Origin: Kappaphycus alvarezii
Lineage: Eukaryota; Rhodophyta; Florideophyceae; Gigartinales; Solieriaceae
Length of the DNA stretch: 64,000 nucleotides
Direction: 5' to 3'
Assembly: GCA_002205965.3 (NCBI GenBank)
Contig: NADL03000476.1
Span: 124,001 to 188,000 of the forward strand
Part shown: in pieces, positions 12,274-23,008 of the stretch
How the letters are laid out: each line of letters begins with the position of its first letter
Numbering within the stretch: the first letter of the stretch is position 1
Position numbers and translations under genes: made by a program
Notes under the pieces: model-generated
Told to the model about the DNA's origin: nothing
Database searches by the model: none
What the model saw: only the letters and a program-made list of their open reading frames with translations

Positions 12274-12520
12274 GGACCAGAACAGGAGTTGAGGTTATAT
12301 TGGATCACAAAAAGGTTGGACGCGGTTTCAAGTTCTTGGTTTTCATGCGTGGTGTGCCACGTCATGAGGCGGAGTAGCAACCAACAAAGGACTTTGTTGG
12401 CGTTACGGAAGATGTATCTGCTGTATTAACAGAAGCTTTCCAAGAGTATATTCGGAAACACAATATACCCCGCAGTATCATTGACGAGGACGTCAACAGT
12501 CCGGGGGAGGGAATAGTGTA
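12274..12520 (+). pseudogene. Element G chromodomain-like tail
   Basis: EVILDHKKVGRGFKFLV, then a segment ending HEAE and, beyond an in-frame TAG, PTKDFVG, match the layout of chromodomains at the end of chromovirus integrases, though the Trp of the aromatic cage region is missing. Such domains steer integration to marked chromatin. The frame ends at the 3' LTR. Confidence 0.6.
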
Positions 12521-12941
12521 ACAATGTCTCTGTTACACCACTGTGTAATAGAAACCTGTTCGCTGTCGCTATTCCAGTTCTCTATTACACAGTGGTGTAA
12601 CAGAGAAACTGTACAGTCTTGAATGATTTTAGAAATTTGATTTTCCTTCAATGTTTTTATTTGACGTGGAGCCCCACGTTATCGTTTTATTTACGTAGTT
12701 ATACTCTAGATAGTACAATTCTGTAGTTACACCTCTACTTTCTAGTAAGTTCTACTGAGCTAACAAAGTATAGAATTTCTAGAGTAGAGCTACCGTACTG
12801 TCTATAAAAGGGGGCTCATCTGGATTCTTGTGGGAATCCAGGTACACTCCAAACACCCTTTGCCCCCAACTTTCTGAAACCCTTTACCATCGCCTCTACT
12901 GTTCCTTTAGCAGCGCCCCGGCTGCATCCCTCTTTGTTTCA
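12517..12941 (+). repeat. 3' LTR of element G
   Basis: Pairs with 6768-7192, same length, differing at roughly half a dozen positions. Followed at once by the target duplication AGGAG. The segment 12947-13287 beyond it shows no recognisable gene. Confidence 0.92.
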
Positions 12942-13287
12942 AGGAGCAACTAACAACTTTATCAAACTTGCTTGTCAAAACACCGCGATCGTTCGCACTG
13001 ACGTGTACTCGTCCCAAACCAGTGCGTATTCGCTCTTTCCTTTTTAATTTCTTTGTTCTGTTACATCAACTGGAGAAATCATTTCTCCCTCCTAAGTTTT
13101 TCAACAGGGGGGTGGCATTTGGCCGCCAGACGGCACACTTTTCCGTTCAAATGGCTTTGTGGTGCCAACTATATACCCATCTTCCAAGTATCACAGCTGA
13201 AGGAGTAGAGAAGCCCTTTCTGTGGTTTCGCACACATTTTCCAGGTGGTTTTTTGAATTCCCGCCTCACATTTTGCGAGTTTTGTAC

Positions 13288-13487
13288 GGAGCGTAGTTCC
13301 TTCCCCATTAATGTGTCGGTATACCCTTTTCGAGTCGATTGTGGTTGTCTGGAAAACCATGGGATAGATCATATATATCTTCCAAGAGTGAAACACCCAA
13401 AACTTTCCCCTTTTGCGGTTTTCTGGAAAATCATGTGATAGATCGGATGTATATTCCATGAGTAAAACACCCAAACCTCTCCCCTTT
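13288..13487 (+). mobile_element. Short fixed-end retroposon, two copies in tandem
   Basis: The first copy (about 13288-13412) reads from GCGTAGTTCCTTCCCC through TGTCTGGAAAACCATGGG to a constant end CACCCAAAACTTTCCCC. A second, 5'-truncated copy follows directly (about 13421-13487) and ends CACCCAAACCTCTCCCC. Both share the constant 3' end seen in the other copies in this window. Each is followed by a TTTTGC-like stretch that also occurs upstream (13271), fitting short target duplications. It interrupts the old LINE RT that continues at 13488. Confidence 0.75.
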
Positions 13488-13699
13488 TTTGCAGCACAAG
13501 GAAGAATAAATTTGGACCGAGAGGATCCCCCTTCTGCACCTGTACCATATCATCCCCGCCCCACAGATGACCCGGGTTTACCGCGTAAGTGTAATGGACC
13601 CTAGGTAAGAGCTCTGGGAACTTCTGCTTGATTCTTCAAAAACGCACTGCGGCTCCATGTTTAAGGCATTTTGCAGGTCAACGATTAGCAGTGCATGCT
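13488..13699 (-). pseudogene. Old LINE reverse transcriptase, downstream part
   Basis: The - strand encodes LLIVDLQNALNM, the RT segment with the first catalytic Asp, then a frame with VQKGDPLGPNLFFLVL, the LINE QGDPLGP box. It is the continuation of 32370-33560: the two halves meet in frame across element B, whose 5-bp target duplication ATGCT lies at 13695-13699 and 32365-32369. The - strand end is cut by retroposon copies. Confidence 0.75.
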
Positions 13700-14083
13700 G
13701 TGGCCAGCCACGGGCACGCAACTCAATGGCGATGCTTCCGAGTTGGGAGTCAGTAGTCGGATCCTTGATCGGATGCCTTTCTTTATTGAATTGCCCCATG
13801 TCTGTCCATTAAATAAACGGAGACAGTGGGGGAGAACGGAAGCAGTTCGGTCTCGACTTGAACCCTAAACTGCTTTGCACAGCAGGTACTACCAAGAAGC
13901 ATTAAAATACAGTTAAAAATCGAACGGAAACGGTAGTGTAACCCACAGTTTACAGGACAGCCACAACTCAGAAAGTGTCATCCAGAAGGGATCAGCAGTA
14001 CCACAATCTGGGGTAACGAACTCGTACTATCTATCAGTAAAGCTATCGTACCGAACGGATCTCGATCAAGCCAGCGGACCACA
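13700..14083 (-). repeat. 3' LTR of element B
   Basis: Direct repeat of 31789-32364 apart from the retroposon in the other copy, with scattered mismatches. This copy provides the empty site that defines the retroposon insertion at 32064-32249. On the - strand it starts TGTGGTCC. Confidence 0.88.
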
Positions 14084-14124
14084 CTGCCCCCTTGAGTTCT
14101 TTCCGGTTAAAAGGTGGATAGTTC

Positions 14125-15495
14125 TCAGGAGACGTTCAGCTGGCGTTTGATTTTTCTGACGACAGCCTTCTTAGACTTACAGCGGCGAAGGTATTGGATG
14201 TTAATATCGGGGATGTCAGCGTAGAGTTCATCGGCGAACTGCCAGGTCCAGTCCCGTTTGTCGGGGAGGGCCTCCCATTTCACGCGAAAGAATAGACCGT
14301 CGGGTGCTTCTCCTATATCCATGATCTGGTCGACAACTTCGTAGCAGGAAGCGGTGCGTTCGGCTAGGTCCAGCATTTGGGGCGGTACGGTTTTGCCGAG
14401 TAGGGAGTCTTTATACTTGATGAGACGCGAGAAATTTACTCGTTCGGTCTTGCCTCAACGAAGTGATACGATCCCATAAACTAAGGGGCTGTAGACGGCA
14501 TTGATGCGACAAGGACCGAACCAACGGAAGCGAAGCTTGTGTCCACGATCGTTTGCTCTTCGAACCCGGACGAAGTCACCCACTGTAAACGAGGGATTGA
14601 TGATGTTTGTCGACTTCTTGTGTGCTGCAATGGCACGTTCGCGTCGGAGACTCACTGAATGTTCGACTGATTTGTGCATCATATCCAATGTCTGTTGTAA
14701 GGCTGCGATTTCGATGACTTGCTCAGCACGAGCTCGTAAGACAAGCTTTTCGTTCGTGAGGCGGGGCGGGTTAGGTAGGATGTGCAGCACGGAGCGCTTA
14801 GGTAAAATACCAGTCATGACTTCTAGCGGTGTACGAGCAATTCCATTGGGTCGGCGGCCAAGTCTGTCTATAATTGCTTCATTGAGAGCGGATGAGATGG
14901 CGGGAATTACTTGATACCAGTCTTGAGGAGCAAGCTTGAGCTCAGCGAGCATTAATCGTGTAGCAGAGAGCACGGAGCGCATCAGGGACTCCACAGTACC
15001 ATTTGACCAGGGCGAATAGGCTACAGTAAAGTGATGCTTGATTCTATGCGTGCGGGAGAGATGTTCAAGTACTTCATTCTTAAAATGTAAGCCCTGGTCA
15101 GAGACCCAAACCTTAGGGTAAGTGAATACACGAATCCATCGGGCAAGAACTTCGGCGGTATGCTCTGCGTTCGCTGCGGATGTGGCATCGAGCCAGAAGT
15201 AGCCGTTGCGGTCGTCCTTGACAACGAGCACGTACTTGCTGTCATCTTCACTCTCACCTAGAAAGAGGTAGTCGAAATTTAGTACCTCGTTGGGTTTTGA
15301 TGCGTGAGTAGTCGAGGCAAGAGGGCGGGAACTTTGTTACCACTCTAGGATAGGACACAGAGGAGACATGCTGAAACAAATGAGCGTGTATCATCTCGCA
15401 TATCAGTCTCTATGAAACATTCCCTGAGGGCGTGCCAAGTAGTGTCAGCCCCACGATGTCGAAATGGGCCAGGATGGGCAATAGTTAACAGTCTT
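14125..15495 (-). pseudogene. Element B integrase core and chromodomain-like tail
   Basis: On the - strand: CLLCVLS end of the zinc-binding region near 15350, DATSAANAEHTAEVL, VWVSDQGLHFKNEV (Asp) and YSPWSNGTVESLMRSV (Glu) form the core. Then a long C-terminal domain with VGDFVRVRRANDRG. A TGA stop near 14452 breaks an otherwise continuous frame into a tail holding FFRVKWEALPDKRDWTW, which resembles a chromodomain. The N-terminal integrase part lies beyond the LINE at 16284-16538. Confidence 0.8.
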
Positions 15496-15505
15496 AGTTT
15501 CAGAT

Positions 15506-16273
15506 AGAGAGAAAATGGGGGGTTAATTTACTGTGGTAGATATGTGGGTTGGTACCCAGTAAATTTGTACCGGAGCGTAGATACCGTATATTGGCCAAGC
15601 CATTTGCGAAACCGTACAATGCATCGAAAACTGTAGATGGCACTCCAATCTACCAGAAGGTGGAGGGGAGGCCAGCCAGCAAACAAGCGGCATTGGAGGT
15701 TACTGTCAATGCGGAGTGCCGCTGTAAAAGAATGCATCTAACCTTCGAAAACCGTTCCATTGCGCGAGTGGCAACAGTTCTCGCGAGTTCCTTGACGACG
15801 GAGAACGCCGCCGGATGCCATCCTCCAAGCGTTGAGATGGGAACAGGAACCAGCCTGTTTCTCCCAGGCAGTTCAGCAAGGAACCCTTGGTATTTCCGCT
15901 GCTTCTGTGCGTGGGCTGCGTTGAGGCTTGTGAGTGGGTTGAAAGCCCCGGCTCTTGCGTGGGACGGAGCGAGCGGGTTGACAAAGGTTACGTCGAAATA
16001 ATCCGTGCCACCGAAGGCTCCCATCGCCCTGATCCGGCCTTGTCCTGTTTTGGAAGTGTAAACGAGATTCAATGGAAGGACGTCGGGCGGCTCTTGCGAG
16101 ATCGTTCCCCAGTAAAGTCACCTGGTTGTTGTGGCGAGTATTCCGCTCGCAGCCAAAGCGACAATGTAGCAAGTGGTCCCCGTAGATATCCAGCATTTCA
16201 GGACACCCTGCTTTTGGGCAAGGGGTACCTGGGGCGAATAAAGGGGTTTGGCAAAAGTACTGGAACCACACGG
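15506..16273 (-). mobile_element. 5'-truncated LINE in element B
   Basis: A 768-bp insert flanked by a perfect 10-bp duplication AGTTTCAGAT (15496-15505 and 16274-16283). On the - strand it encodes only the LINE C-terminus: a zinc-finger pattern (CPKAGCPEMLDIYGDHLLHC, then RHNNQ) and, in another frame, TDYFDVTFVNPL and a tail ending with STLGGWHPAAFSV. The zinc finger followed by an Asp-containing DVT segment fits a restriction-like endonuclease domain. One frameshift separates the two parts. Confidence 0.85.
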
Positions 16274-16283
16274 AGTTTCAGAT

Positions 16284-16543
16284 CAACGAATACATCTAGT
16301 ATCCACGCTGCCCCCTTGACTTCCAACAGCCCAGAATCGTCTACAGTAGCGTCCTTTGGTGCTTCGTTGTTGTGTTCCTTCTGCGCTGATGCGATTTCGG
16401 GTGCAGAAGGCCAAACGAAGTCAGGGGAGTCAGGCGGGATTGTAACTCCAATAAACGGCAAAGCGAAAGTCACTCGTCGGGCGGAGGTGGTGGAAGATCG
16501 GCGGTATCCACGCATCCACCTAGTCATGATGTCAGGCCATGTG
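16284..16543 (-). pseudogene. Element B RNase H-integrase junction
   Basis: Encodes MTRWMRGYRR near 16520, the connector after RNase H in this gypsy group, and VKGAAWILDVFVDLKLR just before the LINE. The frame continues on the far side of the LINE with AHPGPFRHRGADTTWHALRE, part of the integrase zinc-binding region. Copia C has inserted directly upstream on the - strand (TSD ATGTG at 16539-16543). Confidence 0.75.
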
Positions 16544-17086
16544 TGTGAAATTGACCAAATATTTTAATCTCTATCCCGGTGTCCTACATTGATGCTGAAT
16601 TGTGGAGCAATATTTTTGTTGAGGCCCACAATTTATATTTATTATGAATCATCAAGGAATAATTTTATCTATTTTACACTGGCACTATTTTATGCTGAAT
16701 TCAGTGTGAAATAATTTTTATGCCTACAGTTGGGTTTTTATATTATATAGGCTATAATTACTACATTTATGCTACCAACAATTATTATCTGGATGATTGC
16801 TTACCTGGAAAATACTGCAATAATTATTGCTGAGCCTAAATTATGTCTACCAAAATTATTGAACGGCTCACCTGATTTTTGTAGCAGGTTCACCCTGGCG
16901 TAGAGTATAAGTAGTCTAGGTTGTTAGAAATATTTTTACTTCCTATCGAAATATCCCCTCGATCAGATATTATTAAATTTGGTTTTCTATTCATTATTCA
17001 TTCTAAGTCCGATTGTGGCATTTATTTATTTATTCAAGTTGGAACTATTTTTATTATTTGGATCTACCTATCCCAATTATTTTGCA
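16544..17086 (+). repeat. 5' LTR of copia C
   Basis: AT-rich LTR, pair of 21538-22085. It ends TTTTGCA, followed after three bases by the gag ATG. Confidence 0.93.
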
Positions 17087-17105
17087 GTTATGGGCCCAGA
17101 TCGCC
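17087..17105 (+). promoter_or_regulatory. Copia C primer-binding site overlapping the gag start codon
   Basis: GTTATGGGCCCAGAT follows the LTR directly. It resembles the Drosophila copia site, which pairs with the anticodon stem-loop of initiator tRNA-Met (a half-tRNA primer) and not with a tRNA 3' end. The ATG at 17090 that opens gag is therefore the complement of the CAU anticodon. Half-tRNA priming is known for copia and Ty5; its use here is inferred from sequence. Confidence 0.75.
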
Positions 17106-19417
17106 CCGAAATTCCTTCAAGGCCGAAATTTTCATGGGATCTTCGCACGGCTCCTTGGACGGATGGTAAAGGACCTCAAGAAAAATATTTTGATGCTGTT
17201 CAAAAATGGAAATCTGTTCATGATTTATTACCAGCATCAAATTCTAATAAGGTTCCTAAGGCAGTACAAGGTCTTGTCTTACAATCACAATTATTTGGAC
17301 GAGCTCTTGATATTTGTAAGAAAATTCCAGACACAGAAATTCAGTCTGAAAATGGTGCATTAGCGATTGCTAACGCTATTCATAAGGTGGATCCTCTATC
17401 ATCTATATCAGATACATTTCAAAAATTCTTAGATCTATTGCACACTACTCGTGGTGATAGTGAGTCTTTCAAAAATTTTGAATCACGGTTTGATGCTCAA
17501 ATTGCCCGATTTCATTCATCTACTGGTACTTCGAAATTACCTGAAGCACTGGTATCATTTTTGCTCCTGGCTAATTCCAAAATTGATTCAAACCAGCGAG
17601 TATCTATTTTGGCTGCTGCTTCTCCGAAGCATGAAGAAGCCGATTTGGAAAAAGGAAAAATCCTAGAATTAATCAAATATTCAGAAATATCATCTATTAT
17701 TCGTGCATGTGATAAACCAAAAAATACAAATCAAATATATGGAAATGCTCAAAAATATATCTCTTCAAATCAATCAAATATTTCATACGGAGAAAAGAAA
17801 AATTTCAAGAAAAATAATAAGCAAAGATTATCTCCTGAAGACTTTGCTGCGCTCAAGGCAAAATCAACTTGTGACCGATGTGGAGAAATTGGCCATTGGG
17901 CCTATGAAAAAGATAAATGCAAGAGTGCTAAAAATTATCATAAAGGTTCATCATCTAGAATGGGAAATGCAGAAAATATCAAAGACAAAAATGATTCTGG
18001 TTCCGTAACATTTCATATGGTAAAAACGGTGCTTGATTCTCCGTCAAATACGTTATACCCAGGTCCGTTACTTGATGATGGAGCACCGTATAGTGGAATG
18101 GGTATTGTTGAATTACGAGCACTTTCGAAATTTATTTTACCGAAATGGAATGGAATTCTTGATGAACTTCCTGAATGTATCAAGGACACGCCCTTCTGGC
18201 AATACGGAAATGGCGACCACTCAAGCGAAAAAAGAAAAATGATCGGTTCAATATTTTTATCAGCTATTTCAGACAATGGAAATCAGGTTAAAATAAGGCA
18301 TCTAATAATCAGTGGATCATCTCAATGGGTTATTGGAAGAAATATCACAAGAAAATCAAATATTATTCATATGACGGACAATCGCATCGAGTTCGAGTCC
18401 GCAAATAATTCAATCGATTCTATAACATTGGTGGATCATGGTCATCATTGTTATGTACCTGGAAATATATTTATACAATCATCCGAACCTATTGAAAACT
18501 CATTTCTATCAGCAATTTGTTCCAACAATATCAATACATCAAAAAATATATCTTGGGCTGAAAAGAAGAAAATAATTAATAAGGTTCACAAACATGTATG
18601 TGGTCACTCAAATTATGATGATATAAAACTATTGTTACAAAGAAATTTTATATGGGACGATGAATGCAAAAAATATTTATCAAGCATAATTGACTCCTGC
18701 AAATTTTGTGATGTCACAAAAAAACCATCTCATCCTCGTGCAGTATCTTTAAGCTCTATATCTCGCGGATTTAATGAATTGGTTTGTGTGGATCATTTTT
18801 TTGTGGAAAACTTGGATATTTTTCACATTATGGACTCAGTTACCAGGTATTCAACTGGTTCAATAGTGCCCTCTTTAAGGATGGAAAATTGCGTTGATTG
18901 TATTGAGACTCTCTGGTTAACACCATTTTGGGACCCTAACTATTTAATGGGAGATCAGGCGTTTGACAATGATAATTTTAGAAGCTATCTTGAGGAAAGA
19001 GGAATTTCGTTTTGTCCTATTGGTTCCCGCCGCCATAACAAAAATTATATTGAGTCAAAACATAAAATATTGAGAGACATTTATATCCGTTTAAAAATAT
19101 CCGATTCTTCTGCAAGTAATACGGTTCGTATTGCTCGAATGTTTCAAATATCGAATGATTTATATGGAAATGATGTTGTTTCTTCATACGAGCTTGCCAC
19201 TGGTCACACTCGACCCATCGATAATTCTGGTCCTCGAAGTCTACCAAATGATTTAAGAGAAGCTCATAATGAGCTAATAGCCAAGAGGAAATTAAATCTT
19301 ATTCTAAAATCAAAGTCTGTGACCGATATCCAATTAATGTTGGCGATATTGTGGAAATTTTTATTCATCTACCAAATCAGAAAAGAGGATCTTGGTCATC
19401 GCCCAAACCAGTATTGA
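17090..19417 (+). CDS. Copia C Gag-protease-integrase
   Basis: An open frame of 775 codons starting MGPDRPEIPSRP. Gag occupies roughly residues 1-300, with a zinc-knuckle-like motif CDRCGEIGHWAYEKDKC near 262-278 whose spacing is longer than the usual C-X2-C-X4-H-X4-C. A protease-like LLDDGAPYSGMG lies near 325. The integrase has a His/Cys region (HKHVCGHSN ... CKFCDV), then core Asp residues in CVDHFFV/HIMDSVTRYS and GDQAFDND, and a Glu in NYIESKHK. The frame ends near the integrase C-terminus and continues in another frame from about 19351. Confidence 0.85.
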   Translation: MGPDRPEIPSRPKFSWDLRTAPWTDGKGPQEKYFDAVQKWKSVHDLLPASNSNKVPKAVQGLVLQSQLFGRALDICKKIPDTEIQSENGALAIANAIHKVDPLSSISDTFQKFLDLLHTTRGDSESFKNFESRFDAQIARFHSSTGTSKLPEALVSFLLLANSKIDSNQRVSILAAASPKHEEADLEKGKILELIKYSEISSIIRACDKPKNTNQIYGNAQKYISSNQSNISYGEKKNFKKNNKQRLSPEDFAALKAKSTCDRCGEIGHWAYEKDKCKSAKNYHKGSSSRMGNAENIKDKNDSGSVTFHMVKTVLDSPSNTLYPGPLLDDGAPYSGMGIVELRALSKFILPKWNGILDELPECIKDTPFWQYGNGDHSSEKRKMIGSIFLSAISDNGNQVKIRHLIISGSSQWVIGRNITRKSNIIHMTDNRIEFESANNSIDSITLVDHGHHCYVPGNIFIQSSEPIENSFLSAICSNNINTSKNISWAEKKKIINKVHKHVCGHSNYDDIKLLLQRNFIWDDECKKYLSSIIDSCKFCDVTKKPSHPRAVSLSSISRGFNELVCVDHFFVENLDIFHIMDSVTRYSTGSIVPSLRMENCVDCIETLWLTPFWDPNYLMGDQAFDNDNFRSYLEERGISFCPIGSRRHNKNYIESKHKILRDIYIRLKISDSSASNTVRIARMFQISNDLYGNDVVSSYELATGHTRPIDNSGPRSLPNDLREAHNELIAKRKLNLILKSKSVTDIQLMLAILWKFLFIYQIRKEDLGHRPNQY

Positions 19418-20546
19418 AATTCGACAAAAAATCTCTTATCGTCACAGTACCTGGATCCAATGGAAAATTTATACATGCTGCAATTGAAGATGTCCGACAT
19501 TCCGTTTCATCTAATGAACTAGCATACCAAATTCAAAAGGCAAATGATTTATTGAATCAGTCTATTGAATATTCTGTGGAAGATATTTCTGATGAAAAAA
19601 TATTACCGAAGTGAAGAATGTGGGCGAAAACAATTTTGACGATCATTCTGATGATGGTAATTTTAACCCAAATATGAATACTGATGTCGAAAAATATAAT
19701 GAATCAGAAATTGATGGAACTTTATCAGAATCTAAAAACATATTATCTCTCGAACATGTTCCGATTGAATCTGAACTTAGTTCCCTGCACCCTGAAAATT
19801 TAATTCATATCCCTATTGATGAAAACGATGGAATTGATGCGCATGAAATTGAGTTGTTACCTGGAACGGAATTGAAATCATCTGAACAAAAAGATCTGAG
19901 TTTTTATCATAAAAGGTTTGGATCTAAAGAATTTTTACTTCATCAAGCATCTGGACTTCCATCTCATATTATTTCAAATGCGTACAATACGGAAGAAAAT
20001 AATTTTCTCACTACGTGTTCAAAAATTCATGTTTCAAAAATTCCTCCCGACTCGAATGTAATATCCAGTCACGTTTTATACAAAATAAAAATTTTGGATG
20101 ATGGAAAATATTATTGCAAGGCTCGAATTGCTCCGCATGGAAATGAGGACAAGGAGAAAAATAATTTGAGAACTGATTCGGAATCTTGTTCTCCGATGGC
20201 AATTAGAATTCTCTTATCAATTGCTACAATTTTTAAATGGAATTTATCAAAGGTTGATGTGAAGTCTGCATTTTTACAATCTGGATCAGCATTACGAGAT
20301 GTTTATGTGAGACCTCCTCGGGAATGCTCCGAAAAATCCTTCTATTGGTTATTACTGTCTGCTTCATATGGGTTAGTCAACGCGAATGCAAAATGGCAAA
20401 TACACTCTGATAATACTTTCTTTGACCTCGGATTGAAATCAGTCGTTTATATACCCCAATTATTTTTCATGAGTTTAAAAGGATCCTTAATTCTGCTTGT
20501 TGTTAAATTGGTCGATGATATACTTATTACTGGACAAAAAAATTAA
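19351..20546 (+). pseudogene. Copia C integrase C-terminus and reverse transcriptase
   Basis: Two consecutive frames, 19351-19614 and 19611-20546. The second holds a long acidic linker, then KARIAPHGNEDKEKN, LSKVDVKSAFLQSG (catalytic Asp) and VKLVDDILITG, where the active-site box reads LVDD. The frame changes may reflect one-base indels. RT makes element cDNA. Confidence 0.82.
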
Positions 20547-21507
20547 GAAGCAATTTATCCAAGATCTTGGGAAAGTATATAAGCTTGGTACAATCGTACA
20601 TAGTCCTGGATCTTTTTATTTCAATGGAGTTAAAATCATGCAGTTTGATGACTATAAAATTAATGTCTCAGCTGATGATAAGCTAAATGGACTGGAACCC
20701 CATTCAATATCAAGAAATCGTCGAAAACAACCTGATGAAGAAATGAACTCATTTGAAAACTTTGCTTTTAATTCGTTAAACGGATCAATTGTCTATTTGG
20801 GTATGGTTGCATCTCCAGTGTCTGCCTTTACAGCAAGTTATTTACAACAGAAAAGGTCAAATCCGTTGGTTCGTGATTTATCTATCCAATCTTCTATGCT
20901 TCGGAATTTAAAATCTTTTGGTTCTACAAGCACGTATCGGCGCCCGGAAGTTTCTGGAAATTTCAATTTATCAGTTGTTGTTTTTTCTGATGCAGGAAAA
21001 CCAGCCGGATCGACAAATGCTCAACTTGGATGTATTGGTGGGTTGCTAATTGGCTCCTTAAATTGTAATTCAATATTTCATACAATTTATTGGCATTCAC
21101 ATCTATCTCGGCGTCCTGTTAAATCTATTGCATCTGGTGAAATATTGGCTGCTGGTGAAGCTATCGAGGAAGGAAAAATTATTGCAGCAGCATACAGTAC
21201 ACTTCTAAATATCAATATTCCTCTTCATGTTGCTGTTGATTCAAAAGATCTATTCAGCTCTCTATCTACTTGTCGTGTGCCTGAAGATAAATCTATTAGA
21301 GCGGATGTTCAATTAATTCGATATAATTTCGAAACGAACAAAATCAAGAAAATGCTATGGATACCTGGTTCAATTAATCCTTCCGACCCGCTCACAAAAA
21401 AGGACAGTCCTGTATCTGACATGCTCAAGCTCCTTTTATTTGATGGATCTATACCTATGGATATGAGTAATATTTTATCTCGGGATTCATCTCAGTCAAC
21501 AGGATAA
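20530..21507 (+). pseudogene. Copia C RT thumb and RNase H
   Basis: Overlaps the previous frame and ends at the stop 21505-21507, just before the purine tract. VVVFSDAGKPAGSTNAQLG carries the first RNase H Asp, SGEILAAGEAI the Glu and VAVDSKDLFSSL the next Asp. The tail with INPSDPLTKK is typical of copia RNase H C-termini (ADxLTK). All the RNase H catalytic positions I can place look intact. Confidence 0.85.
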
Positions 21508-21537
21508 ATTTAATTCAATATTTCAAAGGGGAAGTAG

Positions 21538-22085
21538 TGTGAAAATTGACCAAATATTTTAATCTCTATCCCGGTGTCCTACAGTGATGCTGAATTGTGG
21601 AGCAATATTTTTATTGAGGCCCACAATTTATATTTATTATGAATCATCAAGGAATAATTTTATCTATTTTACACTGGCACTATTTTATGCTGAATTCAGT
21701 GTGAAATAATTTTTATGTCCTACAGTTGGGTTTTTATATTATACAGGCTATAATTACTACATTTATGCTACCAACAAATTATTATCTGGATGATTGCTTA
21801 CCTGGAAAATACTGCAATAATTATTGCTGAGCCTAAATTATGTCTACCAAAATTATTGAACGGCTCACCTGATTTTTGTAGCAGGTTCACCCTGGCGTAG
21901 AGTATAAGTAGTCTAGGTTGTTAGAAATATTTTTACATTCCTATCGAAATATCCCCTCGATCAGATATTATTAAATTTGGTTTTCTATTCATTATTCATT
22001 CTAAGTCCGATTGTGGCATTTATTTATTTATTCAAGTTGGAACTATTTTTTATTATTTGGATCTACCTATCCCAATTATTTTGCA
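21538..22085 (+). repeat. 3' LTR of copia C
   Basis: Pair of 16544-17086, followed by target duplication ATGTG at 22086-22090. Confidence 0.93.
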
Positions 22086-22090
22086 ATGTG

Positions 22091-22253
22091 TTTGAGTTTT
22101 TTGGGACATGCTCAATGCGGTAGGTAAAAGCACTTAGATACAGTGCCCATCGTATGACTTTGAGTACTTTGTGGCGACCGAGTGAGGGTTCCATGGCGAT
22201 GGATTAAACGAAAATAGCGAGTTTCGGTGGTCGGTGTAGATGCGTGTGGAAGA
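22091..22253 (-). pseudogene. Element B RNase H, downstream slice
   Basis: A 160-bp slice of element B trapped between copia C and gypsy A. The - strand encodes RIYTDHRNSLFSFNPS, the RNase H segment with the third catalytic Asp. It continues the RNase H that resumes at 29785 on the other side of gypsy A. Confidence 0.75.
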
Positions 22254-22972
22254 TGATAGGGGTAAATCGCCGGGAGAAGAGATACTTAGAACCAACTACC
22301 CCAAGACGGAGGTGTTGCGAGCGACAAAAGTGCTACCGTGGTATAGTTGAACAAATAAAAAGCAGTGTATATGGGAGAGAGTTGAGAGGGCTACAAGCAA
22401 GTATAAAAGGGGCAGCGTCTACCACTGATGCTCTGCGACCTGCTTAGGAAAAAGTTTTCTTGGGTCTGAAGTTGACTCTCAACTTCCTACTACTCGGAGC
22501 TTGACCTGAAGTTGTCTGCCAACTTGCTTGACCTCCACTAAAGGAAGCAGTTTACTCGGCTTATATAGACTTTGGCTACCCTAAAAGTCTTCAAACAAAC
22601 AGACTAATAACCATAAAATGCATTCACGGGAATCGTGTGAACCAGAGAGACCATTAGAAGATATTTCCTCAAGGTAAATATCTAGGTGCCATACCCATGC
22701 CAGCCACCTATCGGCCAGGGGTGGGAATTGATGTGGCCATTATATAGACCTTTCAGAGTCACTCGTAGTATCACCCACAACCTAGAACTGTACTGACATC
22801 CACTATGACAGTGTGTCCTAAAATAAAAAATCAACCGATGAATTTGCCACACTCACCCAAATTAAAAATATCTTGCAAATTCAAAAACTGTAAAAATATC
22901 TTCCCAGTTCCAATACTGTATACAATTATGGTCCTCATCTAGATTTTTTCGTGTGCGAATTTGCGCACATCA
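22254..22972 (-). repeat. 3' LTR of element A
   Basis: On the - strand it starts TGATGTGCGC and ends CCCCTATCA. Two TATATAA-type boxes occur (about 22741 and 22562 read on the - strand). A purine-rich AGCGGGAGGGCG precedes it on the - strand. Confidence 0.93.
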
Positions 22973-23008
22973 CGCCCTCCCGCTCAAGACGAACGTCCCG
23001 GCTCGTCA

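Larger units (their letters stand above)
6768..12941 (+). mobile_element. Ty3/gypsy chromovirus G, complete with LTRs
   Basis: Two 425-bp direct repeats (6768-7192 and 12517-12941) bound the element, beginning TGTAACA and ending TTTCA. They differ at only a handful of positions, so the insertion is recent. A perfect 5-bp target duplication AGGAG lies at 6763-6767 and 12942-12946. A purine-rich tract (GGGGGAGGGAATAG) precedes the 3' LTR. Internal order is gag, protease, RT, RNase H, integrase and a chromodomain-like tail, which defines a chromovirus. Several single-base frameshifts break the frame. Confidence 0.93.
16544..22085 (+). mobile_element. Ty1/copia element C, complete with LTRs
   Basis: LTRs 16544-17086 (543 bp) and 21538-22085 (548 bp) differ at about eight positions, mostly one-base indels. 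Both start TGTGAAA and end TTTTGCA. The target duplication ATGTG is perfect (16539-16543, 22086-22090). A purine tract AAAGGGGAAGTAG precedes the 3' LTR. The coding region runs gag, protease, integrase, RT, RNase H with three frame changes. The whole element is markedly AT-rich compared with its neighbours. Confidence 0.95.

Noticed and set aside
15549..16567. Long + strand frames at 15549-16001 and 15887-16567 as genes
   Set aside because: They are antisense to the LINE and to element B integrase, whose conserved motifs are on the - strand.
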